Numbered from the stretch's first letter, positions 46,343 through 56,739 are shown. The stretch: DNA of 64,000 nt from Macrocystis pyrifera (GCA_031763025.1 JASSKH010000010.1:11115427-11179426), one strand, 5' to 3'. The notes: generated by a model not told the origin, from the letters alone. Numbers and translations: made by a program.

Positions 46343-47086
46343 TGCTCCAGTTAGCAGTTCGACAAGGTAGTATATCTCGTGGTTTTGGTCTCGATGTGTG
46401 GCAGTGTGAATAATCCTCCTAGTTCGGAAGCAGAGAAGTGTGCATCTTGCGCAGGCTCTGTCGCATGCAGCTCTAGTAATATAATGTGTGGTATTCCGTA
46501 CAGTAACATGGAAATCATGTGTTCATCTGTCTGCTCCGCTGGGGTATTGTGTGCATTTGACATCACTTGTTACTGGGTTGAGTACAGCAGTGCGACCGCT
46601 GAAATAATGTACTGTCTTCTCCGAGCACGAGTCTCCCCCTCTGTGCAGCACTCTGTACCATATGTCGGGTCAGTAGCACACTGTCCTGTACACCAAAACG
46701 TAGTGTTTACCCTGAATAGGGCGGTACTCGCCTTATTCAGGGGATTTCAACACCTTAAATAGGGCGATAACGGCCTTATTAGCGTATAAGGCGACCACTC
46801 GAGATAAGGCGGCCAAAATTTCTTGGCACGGGGTCGCCTTATATAGGCCCCACTACTGTAGTAGATAATCCAGGTGTGCCAGAACAATCTTATGGGCTGA
46901 AGGCCACGTAGTGCCGAAGTGGTACGCAGAATATTTTGCGTCGTACGACTGCGGCCGTGCATGGCGATAATGAGTACACCCCCTTCCCCCCCCGATCCCA
47001 TTTATTATCTTCGCGCTTGTTTCCTCTCTCCTTCTTATATATTAATACTAGGGGATTAGTGGCCCTGCGGCCGATCTAAGTGTTGC

Positions 47087-47366
47087 TGTTATGATACTAC
47101 TGCCTTGAATGAGGTTGAAAGCCCGGTAATTACCTGGGTTCAGGCACCGGGATCGTATTTGTGGTACTTTGAAGGCGTGTCTTAGGTGGAAAACCAGGGG
47201 GTTTCCAGAGACGCACGAGCTTGGTCTCAGTCTCAGCGTACACGAAAGGAATAAACCTGCTCTTCTTCTATCTCTAAGCAAGTATCACACGTTAGTATCA
47301 ACGAGTACCGATTTAATAGGCAAATCTGTCCAGGGATACAAAATGTCACGCCTGCTGATCTTAACA
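47087..47366 (+). mobile_element. LTR of retrotransposon family L (copy A, 5' LTR of mini-element)
   Basis: 280 bp, starting TGTTATGATACTACTGCC and ending TGATCTTAACA, so the ends form the canonical TGTTA...TAACA. Followed after two bases by TGGCGTCTTAGGC, a plausible tRNA primer-binding site also seen after copy C. Confidence 0.8.
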
Positions 47367-47695
47367 AGTGGCGTCTTAGGCTTTAGCACTTTGTCGCCTT
47401 TGCGCTACGAGCGGTTGGGGAGCGAGCATCGACCTCAGAAGGTGTCGCGGTAGAATGGTGGTCTTCACGGTTTGTATGTGTACTAACAGCAAGTGTGGTT
47501 AGTTTTGCTACGTCTTCGGTACTGGAGGGCCTATTAAAAGCATCGACCCCTCTTCAACTGCCTTGCCGTTCAGAGGTGTGGGAGTGGGTTTTGAGGAGCC
47601 GCATCTTCGACTCATGTTCTATTAATAGTTCGTGGAATCGGAGTTTCCATGAATTTCCTATAGTTCTGCATATACGGCTCCTCAGAGTGGGCTAG
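47367..47695 (+). mobile_element. Deleted internal region of family L mini-element
   Basis: 329 bp between LTR A and LTR B. The left part carries the primer-binding-site leader; the right part carries the element's 3' internal end (TTGCCGTTCAGAGGTGTGGG ... CAGAGTGGGCTAG just before the LTR). The same 3' end recurs at 49508-49636 and 50049-50167. LTR-leader-3' end-LTR with no coding sequence is a minimal non-autonomous element. Confidence 0.7.
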
Positions 47696-47974
47696 TGTCT
47701 TGATATTGCCTTGAATGAGGTTAAAAATCCCGGTAATTACCTGGGTTCAGGCACTGGGATCGTATTGGTAGTACTTGGAAGCCGAATCTTAGGTGGAAAA
47801 CCAGGGGTTTTCCAGAGACACACGAGCTTGATCTCAGTCTCCGTGCGCACGAAAGGGATAAGACTGCCTTTCTACTATCTCTATACAAGCATCACACGTG
47901 AGTACCAACGAGTACCGACTTAATAGGCAAACCTGTCCAGGGATACAAAGTGTCTCGCCTGCTGATCTTAAGAT
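47696..47974 (+). mobile_element. LTR family L (copy B, 3' LTR of mini-element)
   Basis: Diverged from copy A but collinear throughout (AATGAGGTT, GTAATTACCTGGGTTCAGGC, CTGTCCAGGGATACAAA). The end is altered to TTAAGA. Confidence 0.75.
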
Positions 47975-48616
47975 TGCACTGTAGAGACCTGCCGTAGTAG
48001 GACAGACGATGTAGCAAAATCAGCGGTCAGGCAAGATGAAAATTATGCGAACCAAAAAAAGATGTGTCAAAGATCGACTCTATTTTCAATGCGATATGCA
48101 GGAAAAAAAAAAGAAGTGGACATCTAAGCTCAACCCTTTTTTCAATATGTTAAGTGGGCATCAGCGCAAACTATAGATATATACTTCGTAGATTAATACT
48201 CGTATCGTACAGTAATTTAGATCCGGAGTCACAAAGCAGGCTCTTCTCTCTCCTCCCTTCCCCACAACGGCTCGTGCTTTGTATTTCTATCGCGGGAAAG
48301 AACACTTCGGCCCTTTCTTTCCTTGTCGACTCGGATCGAATTGCGCCTACCCCCGCTACTATTTAACAGTGATGCATGTTACTGCGCTACGCGCACAATT
48401 ACGCGTAACGAAAGGTAACAAGATTTTTCTCCGTAACAAATTTGTGTTCCCTTTCCCCGGTAGCGAAAAGCCTCCGCATATAGTGGAAACCCAAAATCAG
48501 TATAGGAAAACACATGGCAACAGTTTCAACCGGAGGAGATGCGATATGGAATGCATAATACGTCGATAATCGATCATGTGTGTAAATTCCAAATGCTCCA
48601 GCATTTTTACGGTAAA
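47975..48616. other. Spacer between LTR B and the 0.78-kb TIR element
   Basis: AT-rich and low coding. Two related stretches mention CGACTCTATTTTCAATGCGATATG and CAACCCTTTTTTCAATATG (48072-48150). Nothing else recognised. Confidence 0.4.
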
Positions 48617-48619
48617 TAA

Positions 48620-49400
48620 GGTCGTTTCCTATGCGGTTCGATTTTTGAGCTTCAGATTTTGACCCGGTCGCATTTTCAGATGTGAACTTGGAAAATCGAA
48701 ACGCAGTCTTCCTATGCGGAAAAATCAGCTTAATTGTGTGTGTAGAGCTTCGAGCAAACGCCGAGACCAACTGCTGTTGTTGTGGTTTGACGCCGCGAAG
48801 AGACGCGCTGGGTGCGCTGCCCTGCGCGTAGGACACAAGCGTCCGAGCCAAGGCTGACTGCCTCTGGTCTGGCGGCGGAGATACGTGGCGGGTGCTCTAG
48901 CACCAACCTGTCTTGGTATTTTGTGTTTTATTTTGTGACTGACTGTTGTTGCTGCTGCTGTACAGCAGTGTAGTCTACGAGTATGTACCCACTGAGAGGT
49001 GCGTGCCGAGTGCCCTTCTCTTGGTCTCTAGGCCCGAGCCCGCGCCAGCCGATTGTAGTCTAGCCACGGAGGGACGCCCCGCCCGCCGACCGCGCGTCGG
49101 GCGCGAAGCAACGTCGCCATACAGCTGTGTCACCATCCAACTCATCGATCGTTCTGCTGCTGTTTGCTGTCGTGGATACCGTCTTGAATTTCGAGAGCAT
49201 GCCATTTTTTTATTTGAACATCTGATGAGCCAAGTCGCCGGATTTTAGAGCTGAAATCCGATGACTTGGGTAATCGGATTCTCAAATCGAAATTTTCCCG
49301 TCGGATTTTATATATTTGCATTGCCTAAGCAGGATCATTCATTTTTGAGATCGAAAAATACAAGTCTGAAGCTCGAAATCGAACCGCATAGGAAACAGCC
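48620..49400. mobile_element. 781-bp PIF/Harbinger-like non-autonomous element
   Basis: Inverted ends GGTCGTTTCCTATGCGGTTC and the inverse of GGCTGTTTCCTATGCGGTTC, similarity continuing through CGATTT..GAGCTTCAGA, flanked by TAA at 48617-48619 and 49401-49403. Internal inverted pieces (around CCGGATTTTAGAGCTGAAATCCG at 49238-49261) add secondary structure. No transposase seen. Confidence 0.82.
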
Positions 49401-49403
49401 TAA

Positions 49404-50167
49404 TGGTACCATGATGATACCGCTATATTGTCGTGCCTAAAATATGTTCAGTATGAGTAGCACCTCGTATATCTCACACGTGCAATCGCCTACAGCCCTG
49501 CAAGTTAGAGGTGTTGGAGTGGGTTGTGAAGTGCCGCATCTTCGATCCATTCTCCGAATTATCTGGATTGGTTTGGTTCGTGCCTGAGTTTTCTATGAAC
49601 CTGCATATATTTGTACGGCCCTTCAGGGTGGGCTAGTGTTATGGTATCGCCTTTCCCCTGTTGCAGCAGCATGGTTTGTAGCAATCGTCCCCTCTACATA
49701 CCTGGCAGGAAATATTGCCTGCCTGTATGATGAGCGTCTCGCCCCTTCGTTCGGAAGACATCTGGCGAGGCAAGCAACAACTAATACAAGAGCTTTTAAC
49801 TTTTAACGTCGTCAAGCACATTATATGAGTGACCAGAGCAGAGCCAAAGGTATCAACCTGCTAGCAGTAGTCGGTCCCTAGGTCCATACTATCTTGCACT
49901 TTACAGTTGTCAGTTGCGTTTATGGAGCATACACAGTACATGCGTGCACGCATACTTCTTTCTTCATTGCGATTTAGTTGCGCGTTTAGTGATTGATTTT
50001 ATCATAAGAATGACATTGATATTATTATGGTACTGCTTTGAATGGCCGGCTCCGTTACCTTGCCGTTCAGAGGTGTGGGAATGGGTTTGGAGGAGCCGAA
50101 TCTTCCGCTCATGTTTTAGCTTGTGGAATGGGGGTTTCCACGAATTCTCCATAATTCTGCATATTGC
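49404..50167 (+). mobile_element. Family L 3'-internal fragments
   Basis: 49508-49636 matches the element's 3' internal end and runs into GGGCTAG|TGTTATGGTATCGCC, after which the LTR is lost. 50049-50167 is a second copy of the same 3' end, directly joined to LTR C. Between them (49650-50040) nothing is recognised. Confidence 0.6.
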
Positions 50168-50440
50168 TGTAATACTGCTGTGGATGAGGCTGAAAGCCCG
50201 GTAATTACCTGGGTTCAGGCACCTGGATCGTATTTATAGTACTTGGGAGGTGTATCTTAGATGGAAACCCAGGGGCTTTCCCAGCGAGGCACGAGCTTGG
50301 CTCCCAGTGGCGTGCATTAAAATATTAAAGCTGCTCTTCTTCTACCTCTAAACAAACAACACACGTGAGTACCAAAGAGTACCGGCTTAATAGGCAAACC
50401 TGTCCAGGGATACAAAGTGTCCCGATCTCTGATCAGAACA
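50168..50440 (+). mobile_element. LTR family L (copy C)
   Basis: Full-length LTR (TGTAATACTGCTGTGGATG ... GATCAGAACA), with 3'-internal sequence on its left and the TGGCGTC leader on its right. It therefore sits between two element bodies, as in tandem insertions sharing an LTR. Confidence 0.75.
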
Positions 50441-50501
50441 AGTGGCGTCGTCGACCTAGAGCTTTTCGCATTTTTGATGGTTCGAGTTGCTTTCACTCAT
50501 T

Positions 50502-50750
50502 TTGCCACTCGTAGAGACCCGTGGGAGTGCAAGACGCCGTGAGGAGAACAGTGTCCTTGTTCGCGTCAATCTGGTGGAACGAAGAGACCAAATCAAAGAG
50601 GGACAACACCCGTCCCTTCCCCAGGGAGTTGAGGACGTGGTCCACGCTATAAATAGACAGCTGGCTAAGGCTGCTGATCTGGTTGAGCGTCTTGTAATGC
50701 ATGGTGACCCGAACACCTCCAGATTTCTTGGAGATGACCACCAGCGGGCT
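50502..50750 (-). pseudogene. Ty3/gypsy reverse-transcriptase fragment (antisense to the LTRs)
   Basis: Reads SPLVVISKKSGGVRVTMHYK, then LNQISSLSQLSIYSVDHVLN and GRVLSLFDLVSSFHQI, ending GLYEWQ. This is the N-terminal part of a Ty3/gypsy RT (SP-x-V-x-V-x-KK-D-G-x-x-R...DYR-x-LN; FS-x-x-DL-x-x-GYHQI). The catalytic YxDD part is missing. Both ends abut family L sequence, in opposite orientation to the LTRs, so it was rearranged or inserted. Confidence 0.85.
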
Positions 50751-50765
50751 CGAAAGGAATGAAGG

Positions 50766-50866
50766 TGCTCTTCTGCTATCTCTAGGCAAACAACACACGT
50801 CAGAAAACCGGCTTGATAGGAAAACCTGTCCAGGGATACAAAGTGTCCCGATCTCTGATCATAACA
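50766..50866 (+). mobile_element. LTR family L, 3' partial (copy C')
   Basis: Last ~100 bp of the LTR (CTCTTCTGCTATCTCTAGGC ... GATCATAACA), directly after the RT fragment, followed by a 3'-internal remnant (TACGGCTCATCAAAGTGGGG) and LTR D. Confidence 0.75.
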
Positions 50867-50895
50867 ATGTACGGCTCATCAAAGTGGGGTGGTAG

Positions 50896-51173
50896 TGTTA
50901 TAGTACTGCTTTCAATAAAGCTGAAAGCCCGGTAATTACCTGGGTTCAGGCACTGGGATCGTATGTGTAGTACTCGGGATGTGTATCTTAGATGGAAAAC
51001 CACTAGTGTTCCCAGCGAGGCACGTACTTTGCCCCCAGCCTCCGCGTGCACAAAAGTAATAAAGCTGCTCTTCTTCTCTATCTGAGCAAACAACACACGT
51101 GAGTACCAAAGAGTACCGGCTTAATAGGCAAACCTGTTCAGGGATACGAAGTGTTCCGACCTTGATCTTAGCA
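50896..51173 (+). mobile_element. LTR family L (copy D)
   Basis: Full-length LTR, TGTTATAGTACTGCTTTC to GATCTTAGCA. Preceded by the element's 3' internal end, so it is a 3' LTR. Confidence 0.8.
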
Positions 51174-51310
51174 AAACCCCGGGGATTGTTACTTTTCAAT
51201 GCCAGTTTTTGCCGCAACAGCCGTACCGGCACGTATTAAAAAAAAAGCTGATTTCCCGAATTTTCCCTTGACAATTTCCGCGATTCTGAAGTGACGTACA
51301 TACATCCTTG

Positions 51311-51690
51311 CTATTTAGTACCTTGTAGGCGCTTGGGATGGTAAGACCTGCTACCTGGTACTGAGCTACGCATCTGAGCTACCCATGTAGGGGTAAAATA
51401 TCGATCGATTACCTGGCCCAGGGTAATCTTTGTAGCACTCTTCCGCCCTCTGAACTGCGAAATATTTAGGGCGTTTGTATACGGTATACGGCCGTACGCT
51501 GACATAACCGTTTTGTTTGAATGCCCGGGGAACCAGGGAGGCATGTTTATGGGGACGCACGCACCGTTTCTATAAAATAAAAGTTCAAAGTGAGATTTCG
51601 AACCTACGTCCTTGACGATGCCAAATATGATGGTACCAGGTAATACCTCCTGAGCTACGCGTATGTAGTTAACATATCGATCGATTACCA
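51311..51690 (-). repeat. Two copies of a tRNA-derived repeat
   Basis: On the - strand, 51587-51665 reads GCGTAGCTCAGGAGGTATTA (A-box) ... GACGTAGGTTCGAAATC (B-box). A second, more diverged copy (51330-51400) has GTAGCTCAG twice. Each copy is accompanied by the same body (ATCGATCGATTAC ... GGGTAATC) at 51402-51430 and 51678-51706. This looks like a SINE family with a tRNA-like segment. Confidence 0.5.
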
Positions 51691-51979
51691 AGCCCGGGGT
51701 AATCCTTACAACACGCTCTCAGCAGTTGATTATGTTTTGTACGTACTTTTGCAAAACATGCTCAAAATTTCGACCCACGTGGGATTCGATTTCGAGCACC
51801 AACTCTTAGTTAAATTCGAGGATACTACTAGCACTCCGGGGCGACCCGCTTGAACTGCAGGCCAATGTAATCGACCACAAACACCCCTCCCCCATCTCAA
51901 ATAGAAAACACCACCAGTGCCTACGAGAGGATAGAAAATATTCTGGCTGGCAGGCGGGAGCTGCAGGCCACCACGGAGG

Positions 51980-54712
51980 ATTGATAGTAACGACTTTCAC
52001 GTTTCCCTTGCCCAATCCCATGCTGACACTCTCCGTGAGACGGCACGCCAGATGGGCATTAAGGCCTTTGAGGAGTTGGTTCCGTGTGCTGGGTGTTCTG
52101 AGGCGAAAGGGAGGAAGATGGTGGTGACTTAGACGACCGAGTGTCGTTCCACCAGGCCTTTGGAGCGTCTGTTCGTGGATCTGTCGGGACAGCCGCCTAC
52201 GTCTGCTGGTGGTGCGCAGTACTTGATGATGATCGTCGACGACTGCTCGCACCTGGGGTGGCCGTATTTCGTGAAGCGGAAGTCCGACGTTTCGAAGGTC
52301 TTCGCTGGTTTTCTGGCTGACATCAACGCAAAGGATGTGCCGCCCATCGTGGAGTGCCTTCGCTTGGACAACAGCACCGAGTTCACCAAGGCGGAGTTCG
52401 TGGAGTTGCTCAACCATCATGGCATCCGCTGCGAGCACACGCTCGTCGATTCTCCGAAGCATGGCGGCATGGTCGAGCGACGGATCGCCATGACGCTGGA
52501 GCTTGCAATGGCGTCCCGTCTGGAGGCCACCCGCCTGTTCGGCGATGCAAGGATACCGGCGACGTAGCCCCTCTGGGCTGAGTCATACCTGTACGCGAGC
52601 GATGTGATCAACATGACGGCGAGGGTAAGGGGCAAGCCGGAAATGCACTCGCCGTACCGTAAATTCTACGGGGAAATACCGTTTGCGCGGTTGCTCCCGT
52701 TTCTGAAACCGGGCTTCCACCTCGTCAGGAGGGCCCTGAAGACCGAGCCGAAGGCGGAGGCTTGCTTCAACCTCAACGGCGGCGGCAACCACCACGAAGT
52801 TGACTGCAGCGAGATCCTGCTGGTGTCTGGCCGGAGGTCGTTCTCTCGCGACGTCACTTGGGAAAACCGGAGGAAACCGTTTGTGGGGTTACTGCCTTCG
52901 GAGGAGGAGAGCTCGCCGCCACCGCCGTCGCCGTCGCCATCGCCGTCGGGTGCGCCGGAGCCTCTGAGGGGCCCCGACGTATGGCCCGAGCCACCCTCCC
53001 CATCCCCATTGCTGCCGCCACAACCGCCGTCATCACCACCGCTACCGCCACCGCCACCGCCGCCACCGTTGCCGTCGCTGCCGCCGTCATCGTCACCGCC
53101 GCCGCTACAGCCACAGTCACCGCCGTCGCCACCGCCACCACCGCCGCTGCCGTTATCACCGCCGTTGCCGCCGCAGCAGTCACCGCAGCCATAGCTTTCG
53201 CAGCGTGCTACCCGGGAACTTGGTTATTATATCCCGGACCCGGAGGATGTCGATATGCTGAGGGGGCGGACAAGGGGGGAGACTGCACCACACCAGGAGA
53301 GTGGTGGCGCTGTGCAGAGAGGGCGGACAAGGGGGGAGACCGGACGACACCAGGAGGGTGGTGGCGGTGTGCAGGATGGTCGGGCCAGGGGGGAAGCTGG
53401 GCGGCACCCGGAAGATGCAGATGTGCTGAGGGGGCGGACAAGAGGGCAGACTGCGCGGAACCGCGAGGCTATGGGGCATGGGCTGTTGTCGTTGACGGCA
53501 GCGCGGGAAGGTACAGGCCATGTATTTTTCCACCAGCCCCCACCGCGCGAGAACCCTCCCCTTCCCACACGCCCGGCGAGCGAGCTTTCGACGCCGAACT
53601 CGTATGCTGAAGCGTGTGCGGACGAGTATTCGGCCATCTGGAGGCAGGCGATGGACAAGGAATATCATGGGCTGGCGGACGTGGGGACGTTTGGAGCGAC
53701 GTAGCAACCAGAGGGGCTCAACGTTATCTCGGCGAAGTGGGTGTTCGCCTGGAAGTCCAACGATCATGGTGATGTGGTGCGGGCGAAAGCAAACTGGTGG
53801 CACGAGGTTTCAAGCGGCGTGAGGGTATTGATTTCCTTGAGACTTTTGCTCCGACGCCTGCAGCGTCTTGCTTTCGTTTGTTGCGAGTTTGGTTTGGGTT
53901 TGTGTCATTTTGATGCTGAGCAGGCGTTCGTGCAGTCGAGTTCGGATGAGGTTGTATTCATGCGACTACTCCCTGGCTGCGGTGAAATGTCTGGTACGCT
54001 AGCCAGTTTGAATCGCAGTCTCTACGGCTTGAAGCAAGCGTCGAGGTCGTGGCACACCCACCTTCTCACTCACATGAAGACTCTAGGATTTGAGCAGAGC
54101 CCTGCTGATGCGTGTGTCATGAGATTGGTCGAGTCGGGCTCTGTCTCCATTGTACCGATAGTTCATGTGGATGATATTTTTGCTGTAGGACTTAAGTCTA
54201 GATGCGATCAGTTCTGTAAAAACCTGAACAACCTTGTTCCGATCAACAATCTGGGCGAGTTGCGGTGGCATGCTGGTTGTCGTTTTTCGAGGGATTGGAA
54301 TGCTTGTACTTTAACGAAAACGCAGCAGGCGTTCGCTGAAAAGACCGCGGCGAGGTTTGGTGTTAGTTCTGGGAGGAATATCCCGCATTCGACTGGTGTG
54401 AAGCTCGAGGACTTCGACGAGAATGAACCCGTGGGTGGCTGGCCTTTCCGCGAGTTGGTGGGGTGCTTGATGTGGCTTGAGAACCAAACACGACCGGACA
54501 TTGCGAACGCGGTGAGGGCGGTAGCGGGGTACACGAACAAGCCGAGGGAAGTACACTGGAGGACAGCAGTCGGTATTTTAGAGTATGTGTTTTCTACAAG
54601 TGATTACGACATTACGTTCTAGAAGGGTAAGTACACGGTAAGGGCACTGCCTATAACGCTAAGCAGGCTAAGAACGATGCATGTAAATCTTAACGAGAAA
54701 AAACCGTTGTAG
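51980..54712 (+). pseudogene. Decayed Ty1/copia pol: integrase, proline-rich insert, reverse transcriptase
   Basis: One frame carries the HHCC zinc finger (FHVSLAQSH ... CAGC, 51995-52110), the integrase core (LFVDLSG; LRLDNSTEF; HGGMVERRI: D, D and E all present, ~52170-52495), a long proline-rich segment (52905-53190), a Gly/Arg-rich repetitive segment (53255-53470), and RT (WVFAWKSNDHGDVVRAK; LCHFDAEQAFVQS; SLYGLKQASRSWH; VHVDDIF; FRELVGCLMWL; RPDIANAVRAVAGY; 53725-54622). In-frame stops at 52130, 52565, 53192, 53702 and 54620 are all TAG. RT residues ARGFKRREGIDF ... TFAPTPAASC are in another frame at ~53790-53880, so two compensating frameshifts exist. RNase H and LTRs are not found. Non-functional copy of a family common in stramenopile genomes. 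Confidence 0.95.
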
Positions 54713-55015
54713 ATACATAGGTACAGGGTATGACTGGGAAGGGTGAACGCGACAGCGCTCTTTGAGTTTTCACATAGTCACTGAACAAATCATTGACACT
54801 ACAGACGCAGGAAACAATAACACTGCGGAGATCTCGAGGGAAGAAGCATGCATATCAACGCAACCATCGATATCAGAATTAATTCAATTAATGTAATCGC
54901 TCTCGAATCTCCTGATATACCGAAATTGTGATGGGAGCTCATTACACTTGCGCACATTGAAGGAGGTTACTACATCCGCGCTCGTCGGAGGTTATATACT
55001 AACAAGGGAAATGGT
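54713..55015. other. Spacer after copia remnant
   Basis: AT-rich, no gene or repeat end recognised. The copia 3' end (RNase H, 3' LTR) should be here if intact but is not visible. Confidence 0.4.
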
Positions 55016-56564
55016 CTACAAACACCCGGGAACAAAGCCTTGAGCTACTTTGAGGACGGCAAAGGTTGACCAGCACTCCCACATCGTTTCGGCAGAGAGC
55101 GGTGCAGTACCGCTGTTTTGTCCATTCCTTACTTTGTGGTTGTACAGATCTGCGAGTGCGTTGAAGCCAATCCTGTCCAGGGAATGCAACGTCCGGTTGG
55201 GAGAGGGGGGTGGGGGGGGGGCAAGAGGGGATTGCGGGGGGTGGTTGGGTGGTGTGACGAAGAAACCGTGATCCACACGGGTACTTGTCAAGGTATATAG
55301 GAACGAAATTAGGACTTCATCATTCTAAAACTGCGTTGTACCTCACTACTATATTCTTTTGGTGCTTTCTTAGGCGTAGCGACATAGAAGACGAACCTCG
55401 CGCTTAAAAGACACAGCGCCAATTCTGTTATCAAAGATGTTGGTAGGGTACTTTCCTGATTTTTTTTAGTGATGTACCCAGGCGGATCTCCTGACGTCCA
55501 TGAGTAGAAGGTGCGCCATAGAACCTTGTCGCTGTCCATCTTGCCTTTGAAAGTCCGTTTATTCATGTAGTACGTTGCTCCACACCCACCGTTTCACTCC
55601 TTGACATTATACCATGCAGAATAGCATTCGTCACGGTTGTAAAGTGTAGCCTGTACCCGGCTAACGTTCGTTGCATCGCAGCACTCGCTATCGTCCTAGG
55701 CGAAAACCCTTTTCGCGAAGTCCGGATGACCGTCTTCAACCTCTTGTGGAAGCGAGCTAGCGTAACTCACAGTTATGTCGTCCACCACTCCTCCGTCGTC
55801 AAAATTAGCGAGACAAATGTAGTGATCTGCACCAAATACTGCCTGTTCGACTGTCACGTCTCGGTATAAATGCTGTTCCAAACCAATCAGCGGTGGAGTT
55901 TATTCGGTGCTTCTGCATAGTCCCTGGTATACGGTGTGGTTGCATCCTTTGCTTTGGCAATTTGTTTTCGACCTACATCTGTTCGATTCATGGGGATGCT
56001 GACTCTGTTTGGCCGGAGCCAGTCACCAACGAACGAAGACATGGGCTGCATGGAGCCGGCGCCATATATGCAGGGGGGAATCACTCATAATACCTTAGAT
56101 GCATAACTTACACTTGAGACCGTTTAGACTTTCAATTGCATCCGACCCACCGTTCGGTTGATGGATTTTGATGATATTTTCGGTAAAAGAGTTCATAGTG
56201 CAGGATAGAAAATAAGGAAAATATCGTTATTTCTATACATCCAATACCATGATTCCAACTTCGAAACGACTCTCACTTCAGCTGGTGGACGAGTGGTAGC
56301 CCGCCGTCCACATTTGTTGCAAAAGTCGTGAGGTTGCCATTCGTGAGAGCCAGAGCTATGTTGACGCGTACATCTCTTGCTTGGTTCTCCAAGTATAGCA
56401 ATGTCGCCGAGATCTTCGAGTTGGTAAAATCATCTTTCAAGTCTCGCTCGAGTTTCCCAAGTTGGCACCCCCCATTTAAAGCAACTCCAGTCCGAATGTG
56501 CGTTGTAGAAGGCAGCCGCCGCTCTGGATCGGAGGTGACCTCCGATGCCCACGAGGTGGACACC
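55016..56564 (-). CDS. Possible spliced gene of unknown function, 3' part
   Basis: Five exons join with matching phase: 56277-56564 (acceptor TTTGCAG; GVALNGGCQLGKLERDL, TLLYLENQARDVRVNIALAL), 55933-55972 (NCQSKGCNHT), 55771-55872 (VEQAVFGADHYICLANFDDG, donor GTGAGT), 55478-55539 (MDSDKVLWRTFYSW) and 55016-55172 (IGFNALADLYNHK, ETMWECWSTFAVLK, stop at 55016). About 216 residues in total. No known domain recognised. 5' exons beyond 56564 were not found. Open, non-repetitive, amphipathic composition and splice signals support a real gene; lack of homology keeps confidence low. Some borders have alternatives, e.g. GTAAGG at 55105-55110. Confidence 0.35.
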
Positions 56565-56739
56565 CTGCAAACACGTTGCGCCAAACAAGAAGAAAACAAC
56601 GCGTACATAATTACCGGAATGTTACACTTCCAAGACTTGCTACGTACAGGGGGTCGTGTGTTTACCGAAATCAGAAACGTTTCGGTACGATGAGGCCGAA
56701 ATAATTTCGACACCAATAACGATATTTATCGTTTCCGAA

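Larger units (their letters stand above)
44643..46858. mobile_element. 2.2-kb TIR element hosting nested insertions
   Basis: Perfect 18-bp inverted ends CAGTAGTGGGGCCTATAT at 44643-44660 and 46841-46858. Inside, related subterminal blocks (ATAAGGCGACCACTCGAG, AAGGCGGYCAAAAT, TTGGCACGG) occur near both ends (45431-45478 and 46782-46832). A Harbinger-like MITE (44671-45422) interrupts the left end just inside the TIR, and a fold-back MITE sits at 45499-45570. The target duplication is unclear. It contains the acidic ORFs at 45880-46342. Confidence 0.65.

Noticed and set aside
50493..50798. Intact reverse transcriptase gene
   Set aside because: Only the N-terminal RT blocks are present; the YxDD region and the rest of pol are missing and both ends abut LTR sequence.
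52854..53610. Ala/Val/Thr-repeat proteins overlapping the copia hinge
   Set aside because: They are alternate-frame readings of the CCGCCA minisatellite within the copia frame.
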